NCBI GenBank assembly: GCA_963781105.1
Contig: CAWAED010000015.1
Span: forward strand, 62,001 to 126,000
Reading direction: 5' to 3'
From: Palsa-295 sp963781105
GTDB taxonomy: Bacteria; Acidobacteriota; Terriglobia; Acidiferrales; UBA7541
Length of the DNA stretch: 64,000 nucleotides
Made by a program: the position numbers and the translations under genes. The number at the start of each line of letters is the position of its first letter. The stretch's first letter is position 1. Below are positions 24,180-33,095 of the stretch, one piece after another. Under the pieces are notes generated by a model, which was not told where the DNA came from, made no database searches, and was given only the letters and a program-made list of their open reading frames with translations.

Positions 24180-26351
24180 ATGAAAACAATAATCAGTAGC
24201 ACGCTTGGGGCATTTATCGGACTGTTCGCGGCCACACCGGCCGCGCTGGCGCTGCACACCACGCCAGGAGTCCCTCCCGTTTTTTCCACGCAGACTGCGC
24301 AATCCGCGGCGGCTTCTCAGTCGGCCAAGCAAAGCGCGACGTCGAGTGATGCGTCGCATGCGGACGTTTATTACTACTTCACGATGGGCCATGTGGATGA
24401 GATGCAATTCGAACTGACGGGCCAGCCGGACCTCGCGACTCAGTCCATCGAAGCGTACAAGAAGGCCCTCGAACTTGCGCCGGGATCGCCGGTGATCATG
24501 GAGCGGCTCGCGGAGATTGATGCCAAGTCGCAACACATTCGCGACGCCGTCGAGCAAGCCCAAGCCGCGCTGAAGATCGATCCCAACAACGTGGAGGCGC
24601 ATCGCCTGCTGGCGCGGATTTACGTGCGTACATTGGGCGATTTAGGCGCGGGTGACGTGCAAAAGGAAAACCTGGAAAAAGCGATCACGCAGTTCCAGGC
24701 GATTTTGAAGATTCAGCCCGACGACGCGTATTCCGAGCTTTGGTTGGCTCGGCTTTACCGTTTCGAGAACCAACACAGCGACGCGGAAAAGGTGCTGCGC
24801 GACTTATTGCAGCGCGACCCCGGGAACGGAGCGGCGTTGGAACAATTGAGCCAGCTTTTGATGGACGAGGGGCGGTCTCAGGAGGCTGTGAAGATTCTGG
24901 CCGATGCTGCGAACGACTCGTCCTCACCCGAGGTTTACGATTTGCTTGGCGATGCGTATTCGCAATCGAAAGAATATGCCAAGGCGGAAGACGCGTATCG
25001 CAAAGCAGTCGAGGAAGATCCGGACGATCCGGGCCATTTGCATGGGTTAGCGCAAGCATTGATGGCGCAGGAAAAGTACGCAGAGGCGCTCGAACAATTC
25101 AAGCGGCTGGCGGAAGTGGAACCGGGCACCGCTGAAAATTATTTGCGCATGGCGCAGTTGTACCGCCGCCTGGGGAAATTCGATCAGGCCGAATCGAGCC
25201 TTTTGCGCGCAAAACAATTGGCGCCGGGCAGCCTGGAAGTGCTCTACAACGAAGCGCTGCTCTATGAGGACCAGGGCCGCTACGCCGACGCGGTGCGGGT
25301 GCTGAGCGACGCGATCGCCGGGATGAAGAGCCAATCTAACGGCTCGCGAAGCGGCAATCCCTCAAGCTCCGATAATTCAGCGAACGCCGAAGCAAGTCCG
25401 AATGCGCTGGCGATCCTTTACGAGCAGTTGGGTCACGCGTACCGAGAGCAGGAAAACTATACGGCCGCGATTCATACGTACGAAGACATGGCCAAGCTGG
25501 GACCGGAAGCGCAAAAGCGCGCGGAAATGCTGTTGATTGACACTTACCGCGAAAGCCGCGATCTGGATCACGCGATTGCCGAAACCAAGAAACAACTGGA
25601 CGCGGCGCCCAAAGATCCGAACCTGACCGTCACACTGGCCACGCTGTACGGCGAAAAATCAGACACCGATCAAGCGACCAAGCTGCTCGACGGCTTGTTG
25701 CGCGGAAACGACAGCGACCAGGAAATCTATTTGAATCTGGCGCAGGTGCAGGAGCGCGGCAAAAAGTACGCGGAGGCAGAGCAGTCCGCGCAAAAAGCTG
25801 AGCAGATGGCGCACGGGGACGACGACAAGGAAACAGTGTGGTTCATGCTGGGTGCCATTTACGAGCGGCAGAAGAAATTCGATCAAGCAGAGCAAGAATT
25901 CCGCAAAGTGCTGGACGTAAATCCGAACAACGCTTCGGTGCTGAATTATTACGGCTACATGCTGGCAGATCGCGGCGTGCGGCTCGATGAAGCGACTTCG
26001 ATGATCCAACGAGCGGTGACGCAGGAGCCAAGTAACGGCGCTTATCTGGATAGCCTGGGCTGGGCTTATTACAAGCAGAACAAGCTGACCGAGGCGGAAG
26101 AAAATTTGCGCAAAGCATCCGAGCGGCAGAGCCACGACCCCACGATTCTAGGTCACCTCGGCGATGTGTATGCCAAGATGGGGCAACCGGAACGCGCGGC
26201 TACGTATTGGGAACGCGCGCTCACGGAATGGCAAAAGTCCGTGCCGGCGGACTATGACCCCGATCAAGTGAACGAGTTGGATGCGCAGCTGAAAACTTTG
26301 AAGCGGCGCACGGCGCAAAAAACCACGCCGGATTCGGCGAAACCGCAGTAA
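24180..26351 (+). CDS. Large secreted TPR-repeat protein
   Basis: The 723-residue product has a signal peptide (MKTIISSTLGAFIGLFAATP then AALAL). It then runs almost entirely as tetratricopeptide repeats; units are visible around AIEQAQAALKIDPNNVEAHRL-type positions, DAYSQSKEYAKAEDAYRKAV, AEQEFRKVLDVNPNNASVL and AYYKQNKLTEAEENLRKA. A low-complexity Ser/Asn stretch sits near residue 395-415. Such proteins form scaffolds at the cell envelope; the partner is unknown. ATG 24180 begins the signal peptide; the upstream in-frame start at 24132 precedes it by 16 residues. ispE starts 10 bases after its stop, so the two are probably co-transcribed. Confidence 0.85.
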   Translation: MKTIISSTLGAFIGLFAATPAALALHTTPGVPPVFSTQTAQSAAASQSAKQSATSSDASHADVYYYFTMGHVDEMQFELTGQPDLATQSIEAYKKALELAPGSPVIMERLAEIDAKSQHIRDAVEQAQAALKIDPNNVEAHRLLARIYVRTLGDLGAGDVQKENLEKAITQFQAILKIQPDDAYSELWLARLYRFENQHSDAEKVLRDLLQRDPGNGAALEQLSQLLMDEGRSQEAVKILADAANDSSSPEVYDLLGDAYSQSKEYAKAEDAYRKAVEEDPDDPGHLHGLAQALMAQEKYAEALEQFKRLAEVEPGTAENYLRMAQLYRRLGKFDQAESSLLRAKQLAPGSLEVLYNEALLYEDQGRYADAVRVLSDAIAGMKSQSNGSRSGNPSSSDNSANAEASPNALAILYEQLGHAYREQENYTAAIHTYEDMAKLGPEAQKRAEMLLIDTYRESRDLDHAIAETKKQLDAAPKDPNLTVTLATLYGEKSDTDQATKLLDGLLRGNDSDQEIYLNLAQVQERGKKYAEAEQSAQKAEQMAHGDDDKETVWFMLGAIYERQKKFDQAEQEFRKVLDVNPNNASVLNYYGYMLADRGVRLDEATSMIQRAVTQEPSNGAYLDSLGWAYYKQNKLTEAEENLRKASERQSHDPTILGHLGDVYAKMGQPERAATYWERALTEWQKSVPADYDPDQVNELDAQLKTLKRRTAQKTTPDSAKPQ

Positions 26352-26361
26352 GCTCCCCCGC

Positions 26362-27270
26362 ATGACTCGCGCGACAACCAAGAAAAGATTCGTGCGCCTG
26401 CCCGCGTTCGCAAAAATCAATTTGTGCCTGCATGTGGTGGGGAAACGTCCGGACGGTTACCACGAGTTACGCACGATTTTTCAGGCCATTTCGCTGCGCG
26501 ACACGTTGGAACTCTCGCTGGTGCCCGAACCCGGAATTTTTCTGGAGACGAGCGTCCCGGAACTTTCGAACGGGCCGGAAAATCTAGTATACCGGGCGAT
26601 CGAAGCGATCGGATGCGAGATTGGATTTCGAGGTGGGATTCGCGCGAAGCTGGAAAAGACGATTCCTATGGCGCGTGGGCTCGGCGGCGGATCAAGCGAC
26701 GCGGCGGCAGCGCTGATTGGAATGCTGCGGCTAACAAAAAAAGAAGTACCGCTCGAACGATTACTGGAGATCGCGGCGGGACTGGGCGCGGACGTGCCGT
26801 TTTTCTTATTCGGTGGTCGCGCGTTGGCCGTGAACCGCGGCGATGAGATCTACCCGCTGCCGAATGGACCGGGGCGGACGATTGTAGTCGTGTCGCCGCG
26901 GGACGTCGGAGTAAGCACCAAGGACGCCTACCAGTGGGTTTCCGAGGAATTGACAAAAGGCACGGAACCCCCTAAAATCTTGAGGTTCTGCGCTCTGTGC
27001 TGGAGCCGGCAGGGGTCGGGCATCTCGAATGATTTCGAGGAGCCGGTCTTCCGCCGCCATCCGCGTCTCGGAGAAATCCGGGAGGGATTGCTCCAGCGAG
27101 GAGCCGCAGATGCCGCGCTGGCGGGTAGCGGGTCGGCGGTGTTCGGAGTATTCCGAAACCCAGCGCAGGCGCGCCGAGCCGCTCGTGCGTTCCCGGAAGA
27201 TTCGGTTTTCGTCGTTAAAACCCTATCCAGGGAAGACTATGGCCGTGCTTTGGGCTGGCGTGTGGAATAG
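26362..27270 (+). CDS. ispE: 4-diphosphocytidyl-2-C-methyl-D-erythritol kinase IspE
   Basis: IspE phosphorylates the 2-hydroxyl of CDP-methylerythritol in the MEP isoprenoid pathway. The 302-residue GHMP kinase has the N-terminal substrate block (RLPAFAKINLCLHVVGKRPDGYHEL) and the glycine-rich ATP loop (PMARGLGGGSSDAAAAL). The third motif appears near LAGSGSAVFGVF. ispD and ispF lie about 9-11 kb further on the same strand, so three MEP genes are in the window but not adjacent. Confidence 0.95.
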   Translation: MTRATTKKRFVRLPAFAKINLCLHVVGKRPDGYHELRTIFQAISLRDTLELSLVPEPGIFLETSVPELSNGPENLVYRAIEAIGCEIGFRGGIRAKLEKTIPMARGLGGGSSDAAAALIGMLRLTKKEVPLERLLEIAAGLGADVPFFLFGGRALAVNRGDEIYPLPNGPGRTIVVVSPRDVGVSTKDAYQWVSEELTKGTEPPKILRFCALCWSRQGSGISNDFEEPVFRRHPRLGEIREGLLQRGAADAALAGSGSAVFGVFRNPAQARRAARAFPEDSVFVVKTLSREDYGRALGWRVE

Positions 27271-27305
27271 CGCGCGCTGCCGGGTGTGCGGCTGAGGGGA
27301 AAGTT

Positions 27306-28250
27306 TTGGCCGACGACAAATTCAAAATTTTCTGCGGCACTGCGAATCCCGCGCTGGCTAAAGCGATTTGCAAGTTCGTGGGCGTGCCGCTAGGCCAAGC
27401 GGAGCACGGACAATTCAGCGACGGCGAAACGCGTTATCAGATTTTGGAGAATGTACGCGGCGCGGATGTTTTCGTGGTGCAGCCTTGCAGCACGCCGGTG
27501 AATTTCAATCTGGTGCAATTGCTGCTGATGATTGATGCGTTCAAGCGGGCGTCGGCATGGCGGATTACAGCGGTGGTTCCGTATTACCCGTATGCGAGGC
27601 AGGATCGCAAAGACCGGCCGCGAGTAGCGATTTCGGCGAAGCTCGTTGCGGATTTGCTGGAGACGGCGGGCGCCAGTCGCGTGCTGACGCTGGACCTGCA
27701 TGCGCCGCAGATTCAGGGATATTTCAATATTCCGGTGGATCACTTGTTCGCTTCGCCGGTGCTGGTGGAATATTTTCAGAAGATGAACCTGGGTCCGATC
27801 ACGGTGGTTTCGCCGGACGCGGGCGGAGTGGAGCGCGCGCGGTTTTTCGCGAAGAAAATTGACGCGCCGCTGGCGATCGTGGATAAGCGTCGCATTGACG
27901 TGAACGTAAGCGAAGTGATGCACCTGATCGGCGACGTGGCCGGACGGCCCGCGCTGGTAATTGACGACATCATTGACACCGCTGGAACGCTGGTGAAGAC
28001 GGCGGAGGCGCTGCTGAATCACGGCGCGACGAGAGTTTTCGCGGCTTGCACGCATCCGGTGCTTTCAGGGCCGGCAGTGGAACGGATTGCGAAGTCCAAG
28101 ATCGAGGCGGTGGTGGTATCGGATTCCGTGCCGCTGAGTGAAGCGGCGCAGAAGCTCGACAAGATCAAGGCGCTGAGCGTCGCGCCGCTATTGGCGCGCG
28201 GAATTCAGTCCATTCACGAAGAGACTTCGATCAGCGAGCTGTTTATCTAG
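27306..28250 (+). CDS. prs: Ribose-phosphate pyrophosphokinase
   Basis: Prs makes PRPP from ribose-5-phosphate and ATP for nucleotide, His and Trp synthesis. The 314-residue product has the family start (FKIFCGTANPALAKAIC), the ATP-contact region YARQDRKDRPRVAISAKLVADLL, SPDAGGVERARFFAKK, and the PRPP loop VIDDIIDTAGTL. The start is TTG at 27306, preceded by GAGGGGAAAG. It leads a run of translation genes: rplY follows after 14 bases. Confidence 0.96.
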   Translation: MADDKFKIFCGTANPALAKAICKFVGVPLGQAEHGQFSDGETRYQILENVRGADVFVVQPCSTPVNFNLVQLLLMIDAFKRASAWRITAVVPYYPYARQDRKDRPRVAISAKLVADLLETAGASRVLTLDLHAPQIQGYFNIPVDHLFASPVLVEYFQKMNLGPITVVSPDAGGVERARFFAKKIDAPLAIVDKRRIDVNVSEVMHLIGDVAGRPALVIDDIIDTAGTLVKTAEALLNHGATRVFAACTHPVLSGPAVERIAKSKIEAVVVSDSVPLSEAAQKLDKIKALSVAPLLARGIQSIHEETSISELFI

Positions 28251-28264
28251 CGGGAGAGGAATTT

Positions 28265-28981
28265 ATGGAGACATTTACAGTTGAAGGCAAAGTACGCGAG
28301 GGGCGCGGGAAGGGTCCCGCGCGGCGCACGCGTCTGACCGGGATGGTCCCGGCAATTCTGTACGGCGGAAAAAAGGATTCGATTTCGCTGTCGGTGAACG
28401 CGAAGCAAGTGGCGAAGATTCTGCGTTCGGAGACCGGGCACAACACGATTTTTACCGTGCAAGTCGCAGAGGGTGCCGCGGAAAAAGCGATGGTGAAGGA
28501 CTGGCAGGTGGATCCCGTCAGCGGAAAACTGCTGCACGTGGACCTTTTCCGGATCGCGATGGACGTGCGCATGCGTGTGATGGTGCCAGTGCACACATTC
28601 GGCGAGGCGCAAGGCGTGAAGATGCAGGGTGGCGTGTTCGAGACGGTGACGCGCGAAGTGGAAATCGAATGCTTGCCCGGCGACATCCCCGAGGAATTCA
28701 AGGTGGACATCAGCGACATGCTGATCGGCAAGCAACTGCGCGCCGCGGACCTTCCGTTTGATCCGAAGAAGATCAAGCTGCTCACGGACCCGACGCGCGT
28801 GATCGCGCACGTCGTTGTGCTGAAGAAGGAAGAGGAACCCGCGGCGGATGCGGCGGTTACCGCGGAAGCGGCGCCAGCCGAGCCGGAAGTGATGAAGAAG
28901 GGCAAGAAGGAAGTGGAAGAGGGCGAGGGCGAAGCGGCGGAAGCTCCTGCGAAGGCGGAGAAGTCCGAGAAGAAGAAGTAG
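28265..28981 (+). CDS. rplY: 50S ribosomal protein L25/general stress protein Ctc
   Basis: L25/Ctc binds 5S rRNA. The 238-residue product has the N-terminal L25 domain (VEGKVREGRGKGPARRTRLTG; PAILYGGKK) and the C-terminal TL5-type beta domain (EVEIECLPGDIPEEFKVDIS). A charged tail rich in Glu, Ala and Lys closes it (about 195-238). The long form is typical of Ctc proteins. GGGAGAGGAATTT precedes the ATG. pth follows 38 bases later. Confidence 0.95.
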   Translation: METFTVEGKVREGRGKGPARRTRLTGMVPAILYGGKKDSISLSVNAKQVAKILRSETGHNTIFTVQVAEGAAEKAMVKDWQVDPVSGKLLHVDLFRIAMDVRMRVMVPVHTFGEAQGVKMQGGVFETVTREVEIECLPGDIPEEFKVDISDMLIGKQLRAADLPFDPKKIKLLTDPTRVIAHVVVLKKEEEPAADAAVTAEAAPAEPEVMKKGKKEVEEGEGEAAEAPAKAEKSEKKK

Positions 28982-29019
28982 TTCTTCAGGCCGGCCGCTG
29001 AAGGGTTTTCAGGGTACAC

Positions 29020-29610
29020 ATGAGACTTATCGTTGGCCTCGGAAACCCTGGCCCGGAATACGAGTTCACGCCGCACAACCTGGGCTTTCTGGCGGTGGAT
29101 GCGCTGGCTGGCCGCGCCGGGATTCGGGTGACGCGGCCGGAAGCGAAATCGTACGTGGGATTAGGAACTGTGGCCGGCAATGAAGTGGTGCTGGCCAAGC
29201 CGCAGACGATGATGAATCTGAGCGGCGCGGCGGTGCGGATACTGCTCGAGCGGTATGAGTGCAAGGCCGCCGAGATGATCGTCCTGAGCGATGAGGCGAT
29301 GTTGCCGTGGGGCATGTTGCGGATTCGCGAACGGGGTAGCGCCGGCGGGCACAACGGCTTGAAGTCGATTATTGCTTCCCTCGGGACGAATGAATTCATT
29401 CGCGTGCGGATGGGAGTGAAGCCGGAATTTCCGCTCGGCGATATGGCGGATTACGTTCTGGGTACGATGCGCAAACCGGAGCGCGAGATCGCGGCGCAGA
29501 TGGTTGCGGACGCCGCTGACGCGGTGGAATTGATCTTGAAAGACGGCGTAGGCAAGGCGATGTCGCGGTTCAATCGCCGAGTGGAATCCGAAGAAGAGAA
29601 CGCGGAATAG
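29020..29610 (+). CDS. pth: Peptidyl-tRNA hydrolase
   Basis: Pth recycles peptidyl-tRNA that falls off the ribosome. The 196-residue product has the family start (MRLIVGLGNPGPEYEFTPHNLGF) with the catalytic histidine in PHNLGF. It also has KPQTMMNLSGAAV and the GSAGGHNGLKSIIASLGTNEF signature. It lies between rplY and rpsF, a common arrangement in bacteria. Confidence 0.96.
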   Translation: MRLIVGLGNPGPEYEFTPHNLGFLAVDALAGRAGIRVTRPEAKSYVGLGTVAGNEVVLAKPQTMMNLSGAAVRILLERYECKAAEMIVLSDEAMLPWGMLRIRERGSAGGHNGLKSIIASLGTNEFIRVRMGVKPEFPLGDMADYVLGTMRKPEREIAAQMVADAADAVELILKDGVGKAMSRFNRRVESEEENAE

Positions 29611-29652
29611 AATTTCGCAGTCGCAGCAGAGACGAAGAGGAATCGAGGACAT

Positions 29653-30087
29653 ATGGAAGAGCGTCAGTACGACCTGATTTTTATCTGCCGGCCGGATACG
29701 CCGGAAGCGGACATAGACAAGTTGATTGCGACGCTGGAGCACACGGCGGCGGAGAAGGGCGCGAAGATCGAGTCGGTGGCCAAGTGGGGACGCAAGCGCA
29801 TGGCTTATCGCGTGCAGAAATTGCGCGAGGGATTTTTTGTGTACATGGTGCTGAAGTCCACGCACGGCGAAGTGGTGAAGGAATTGGAGCGCCGGCTGAA
29901 GGTCGCGGATCCGGTGATCAAGTATTTGACTGTGCGCCTGGACGAGGAATTGAAGCGCCAGGAGAAGTTGAAGAAGCACCGCGAGCGGCGCGCTGCGCGG
30001 CGTCCGCGTAAGGCGGTGCCGGCTGCACCGGCGGCGCCCGCTGCGCCGATCGTGCCACCGACTGAGCAGTCTGCGCCTTCGGCATAG
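29653..30087 (+). CDS. rpsF: 30S ribosomal protein S6
   Basis: The 144-residue product carries the S6 fold (MEERQYDLIFICRPDTPEAD; KWGRKRMAYRVQKLREGFFV; RRLKVADPVIKYLTVRLDEE). It ends in an extra Arg then Ala/Pro-rich tail (AVPAAPAAPAAPIVPPTEQS) of about 40 residues beyond the fold. S6 binds next to S18 in the small subunit. Its gene precedes rpsR with 82 bases between. Confidence 0.95.
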   Translation: MEERQYDLIFICRPDTPEADIDKLIATLEHTAAEKGAKIESVAKWGRKRMAYRVQKLREGFFVYMVLKSTHGEVVKELERRLKVADPVIKYLTVRLDEELKRQEKLKKHRERRAARRPRKAVPAAPAAPAAPIVPPTEQSAPSA

Positions 30088-30169
30088 CGACGGTTCCCGA
30101 ATATCTAGGGTTTCTGTCGTGGCTGAAGCTGCGACTCACAAAGATTGGGAAATTAGTCAGGAGAATCGA

Positions 30170-30526
30170 ATGGCAGAAGAAAACGCACCAGTACAACATT
30201 CGCATGGGCCCTCCTCGGGGGGTATGAGGTCGTCAGGACCGGGTGGTCCGGGCGGCGGGGGACGGCCTGGTGGTGGACCGGGTGGTCCGGCCAAGCGCGG
30301 CAAACGCAATTTTGTCCGCAAGAAGAAGGTTTGCCGGTTCTGCGTGGACAAGGCCGACTTCATTGATTACAAGAAGGCCGAGATTCTGGCGCCGTTTATC
30401 CAGGAGCGCGGGAAGATTCTTCCGCGGCGCATGACGGGCACTTGCGCGCGGCATCAGCGTTGGCTGACCGTGGCGATCAAGCGGGCGCAGAATATCGCAT
30501 TGCTGCCGTTTGCCGCGGAACTGTAA
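30170..30526 (+). CDS. rpsR: 30S ribosomal protein S18 with Gly/Pro-rich N-terminal extension
   Basis: The 118-residue product has the S18 core at about 50-118 (KVCRFCVDKADFIDYKKAEILA; GKILPRRMTGTCARHQRWLT). CxxC plus later Cys and His suggest a zinc-binding form. A glycine- and proline-rich extension (about 18-45, GGPGGPGGGGRPGGGPGGPA type) precedes it and makes the protein longer than the usual 75-90 residues. ATG 30170 follows CAGGAGAATCGA, a good ribosome-binding site; an in-frame GTG at 30119 has none as good. Confidence 0.95.
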   Translation: MAEENAPVQHSHGPSSGGMRSSGPGGPGGGGRPGGGPGGPAKRGKRNFVRKKKVCRFCVDKADFIDYKKAEILAPFIQERGKILPRRMTGTCARHQRWLTVAIKRAQNIALLPFAAEL

Positions 30527-30554
30527 GGCCGGCGATTGATACGCATTTGAAATC

Positions 30555-30584
30555 GTAGGGGCGGGTCTTGGACCCCGCCCCTAC
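30555..30584. repeat. GTAGGGGCGGG hairpin (REP-like palindrome)
   Basis: GTAGGGGCGGGTC, loop TTG, then GACCCCGCCCCTAC form a 13-bp stem with one bulged C. It lies in the 134-base gap between rpsR and rplI and is not followed by a T-run. It may be a dispersed repeat or an mRNA processing or attenuation hairpin inside the ribosomal operon. Confidence 0.8.
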
Positions 30585-30660
30585 AGAAGCACTCGCGAAG
30601 CCGGCTCAACGAAGTAAATTTCAGAATCGAATCGCTCGTAGAAACTCGAGAGGCAGAATC

Positions 30661-31107
30661 ATGCAAATCATTTTGCAGGAAGATGTGGAAAAGCTGGGAA
30701 CGCGCGGGCAACTGGTGGAAGTCGCCGAAGGTTATGCGCGCAATTTTCTTTTGCCGCGAAAGTTGGGCCTGGAGGCTACGGCCGGCAACTTGAAACGGTT
30801 GGAGAAGATGCGGGCGAACTTCGCGAAGAAGGAAGCCACCGAGAAGGCCGCAGCGCAACAGCAAGGCGAACTGCTCGCGGCTGTGTCGCTGGAGTTCACG
30901 CGCAAAGCTGGCGAAAACGATCAGCTATTTGGTTCGGTTACATCCGGCGACATCGCGGAAGCGCTGGCAGCCAAGGGCTTTGAGATTGACAAGAAGAGAA
31001 TCGTTCTCGCGGAACCAATCAAGGTCATGGGCGACTATGAAGTTCCGGTGAAATTGCATCGGGATGTTAGCGCGAACGTGAAGGTCGCGGTGAAGAAGGA
31101 AGAGTAA
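30661..31107 (+). CDS. rplI: 50S ribosomal protein L9
   Basis: The 148-residue product has the L9 N-terminal domain (MQIILQEDVEKLGTRGQLVE; GYARNFLLPRKLGLEAT), the connecting helix and the C-terminal domain (LFGSVTSGDIAEALAAKGFE). ATG 30661 matches the universal L9 start. An intrinsic terminator lies 20 bases after the stop and closes the prs to rplI run. Confidence 0.97.
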   Translation: MQIILQEDVEKLGTRGQLVEVAEGYARNFLLPRKLGLEATAGNLKRLEKMRANFAKKEATEKAAAQQQGELLAAVSLEFTRKAGENDQLFGSVTSGDIAEALAAKGFEIDKKRIVLAEPIKVMGDYEVPVKLHRDVSANVKVAVKKEE

Positions 31108-31126
31108 CGGGGTTTTTGTTCGATAA

Positions 31127-31156
31127 CGGGCGCCCTGAAGTTTGGGCGCCTTTTTT
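31127..31156 (+). terminator. Intrinsic terminator after rplI
   Basis: GGCGCCC (31129-31135), loop TGAAGTTT, GGGCGCC (31144-31150), then six T. It is a perfect 7-bp GC stem with a T-tract, directly downstream of rplI. Confidence 0.92.
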
Positions 31157-31313
31157 ATTTTCGTTGTGCGGCAACTGATTCATTCTTCGTAGCGCAAGTG
31201 TTTTTCCACATTTCCGAATTCATCCACAGCGAATACTGTGATGGTACGGTTGACGCGAGCACGAGAACTTCGCACAATCCGGTCTGCCACAAAGAGTAGC
31301 TTGTAGCACGAGC

Positions 31314-31333
31314 GGGCACGGCATGCCGTGCCC
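31314..31333. repeat. Perfect 20-bp palindrome between rplI and dnaB
   Basis: GGGCACGGCATGCCGTGCCC is exactly self-complementary. It lies in the 341-base gap between rplI and dnaB. Nothing else was recognised in that gap apart from the rplI terminator. It could be a REP-like element or a protein-binding site. Confidence 0.8.
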
Positions 31334-31448
31334 CTGCGACTCGCGCGACACCGCGATGGAAATAACGAGCCGGTTGGATGCGCGGATTGTCGTTCGGAGT
31401 AAGCCGGCGTAAGATTGGACAGCTCCAATAAAAACACAAGCACAGACA

Positions 31449-32822
31449 ATGCCAGGCGACACAACCGTCGAACGTCCGTTACCGCATAATCTGGAAGCTG
31501 AGCGCAGCATTCTGGGCGCGATCCTGCTGGACAATCATTCATTGAACGCAGCGATTGAGAAGGTGCGCTCGGACGATTTCTTTTTGCCGCAGCACCGGCA
31601 GATTTTCGAGCGCATGGTGCAGCTGGGCGAGAAGCAGCAGGCAATAGATGTTGTGACGCTGATGGAGGATTTGTCGCGCCGCGGCGAACTGGAAGCTGCG
31701 GGCGGAATTGCGTACCTTTCGCAATTGGCCGACGGGCTGCCGCGCGTCACGAACGTGGAGCATTATGCGCGAATCGTCAAAGAAAAGGCGGTCTTGCGGA
31801 ACCTGATTTTTTCGGCGTCCGCGATTCAGGAGCAGGCGCTCGCGGCCGGCGACGATGCGGACGTGATTCTGGATCGAGCCGAGTCGGTGATCTTCCAACT
31901 GGCGGAAGACCGCGTGAAGGCGGGACTGATCGGCGTCAAAGAACTGGTTCGCGACAATTTCGAACGGCTGGAAAAGATTTTCAGCGAGGGCCGGCGGATC
32001 ACCGGACTCGCGACCGGTTACGCGAATCTGGACAATGAAACCGCGGGGCTGCAGCCTTCGGAGTTGATCATTCTGGCCGCGCGGCCGTCGATGGGAAAGA
32101 CGGCGCTGGCGCTGAATATTGCGGAGAACGTGGCCGTGCGGCATCGCGAGCCGGTGGCGATCTTCAGTCTGGAAATGTCGAAGGAGTCGTTGCTGCTGCG
32201 CTTGCTCGCTTCCGAGGCGCGAGTGGACGCGCACAAATTCCGGACTGGGCACATGAATCGCGAGGACTGGGGCCGAGTGACGGGCGGACTCACGAATCTG
32301 GCCGAGGCACCGCTGTGGATTGACGATTCGGCTTCTTCGACCGTGATGGAAATGGGCGCGAAGGCGCGGCGGCTGAAACGCGATCGCGGGCTATCGTTGA
32401 TCATCGTTGATTACCTGCAGCTCGTGGTGCCAACCAACATGGGGCGCCAGAGCAACCGCCAGGAAGAGGTTTCGGGAATGTCGCGCGCCTTGAAAGGGCT
32501 GGCGAAGGAATTGAAAGTGCCGATTGTGGTGCTCAGCCAATTGACGCGCGCGCCGGAGCGGGAAGAGCGCAAGCCGCAGCTCGCGGACCTGCGCGAATCG
32601 GGCGCAATCGAGCAGGATGCGGACGTGGTGCTGTTCATCAACCGGCCGAATTTCTACAAGACGGATTTGCCGGAAGAGGATCGAGCGAAGGCGGAACTCA
32701 TCATCGCGAAACAGCGCAACGGCCCTACGGGGAATTTGAATTTCGTTTTTCTGGCACGCCATACGCGGTTTGAAGAAGCCGCGCCGGATGCCTGGAGCGC
32801 GGGCGGCGAGCCTGAGGAGTGA
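31449..32822 (+). CDS. dnaB: Replicative DNA helicase DnaB
   Basis: DnaB unwinds DNA at the replication fork as a hexamer. The 457-residue product has the N-terminal primase-interacting domain (PHNLEAERSILGAILLDNHS), Walker A AARPSMGKTALAL (Lys217), a Walker B region ending LIIVDYLQLV, and C-terminal DLRESGAIEQDADVVLFI. The gene order rplI-dnaB-alr is widespread. No intein is present. Confidence 0.97.
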   Translation: MPGDTTVERPLPHNLEAERSILGAILLDNHSLNAAIEKVRSDDFFLPQHRQIFERMVQLGEKQQAIDVVTLMEDLSRRGELEAAGGIAYLSQLADGLPRVTNVEHYARIVKEKAVLRNLIFSASAIQEQALAAGDDADVILDRAESVIFQLAEDRVKAGLIGVKELVRDNFERLEKIFSEGRRITGLATGYANLDNETAGLQPSELIILAARPSMGKTALALNIAENVAVRHREPVAIFSLEMSKESLLLRLLASEARVDAHKFRTGHMNREDWGRVTGGLTNLAEAPLWIDDSASSTVMEMGAKARRLKRDRGLSLIIVDYLQLVVPTNMGRQSNRQEEVSGMSRALKGLAKELKVPIVVLSQLTRAPEREERKPQLADLRESGAIEQDADVVLFINRPNFYKTDLPEEDRAKAELIIAKQRNGPTGNLNFVFLARHTRFEEAAPDAWSAGGEPEE

Positions 32823-33095
32823 GCGTCAACCGGTTCGGTGTTTATTTATGCCCACAGTTGTGTCGCTGAATCCGCGTTTCGCTAGGAATCCGCTTGTGAG
32901 CCCGCTTACTCCGGAAAAGTGATGCCGCTAAGTAATTGAAGACACAGTGCTTATACGTGGCCTGGCACCCTTGGACCAGCCGGGTGTTGGCGACTCGCCT
33001 GCAATGATTCAAATTGGATGTTTACCCAAACGGCGCGGACTGTTTTGCCGGGCGGGAATTCCGTCGCGCTGGCGCGCGGGAGTCTGGCATTCTAA

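Noticed and set aside
27557..27862. Frame inside prs
   Set aside because: It is a shifted-frame shadow of a strongly conserved gene, with no start signal.
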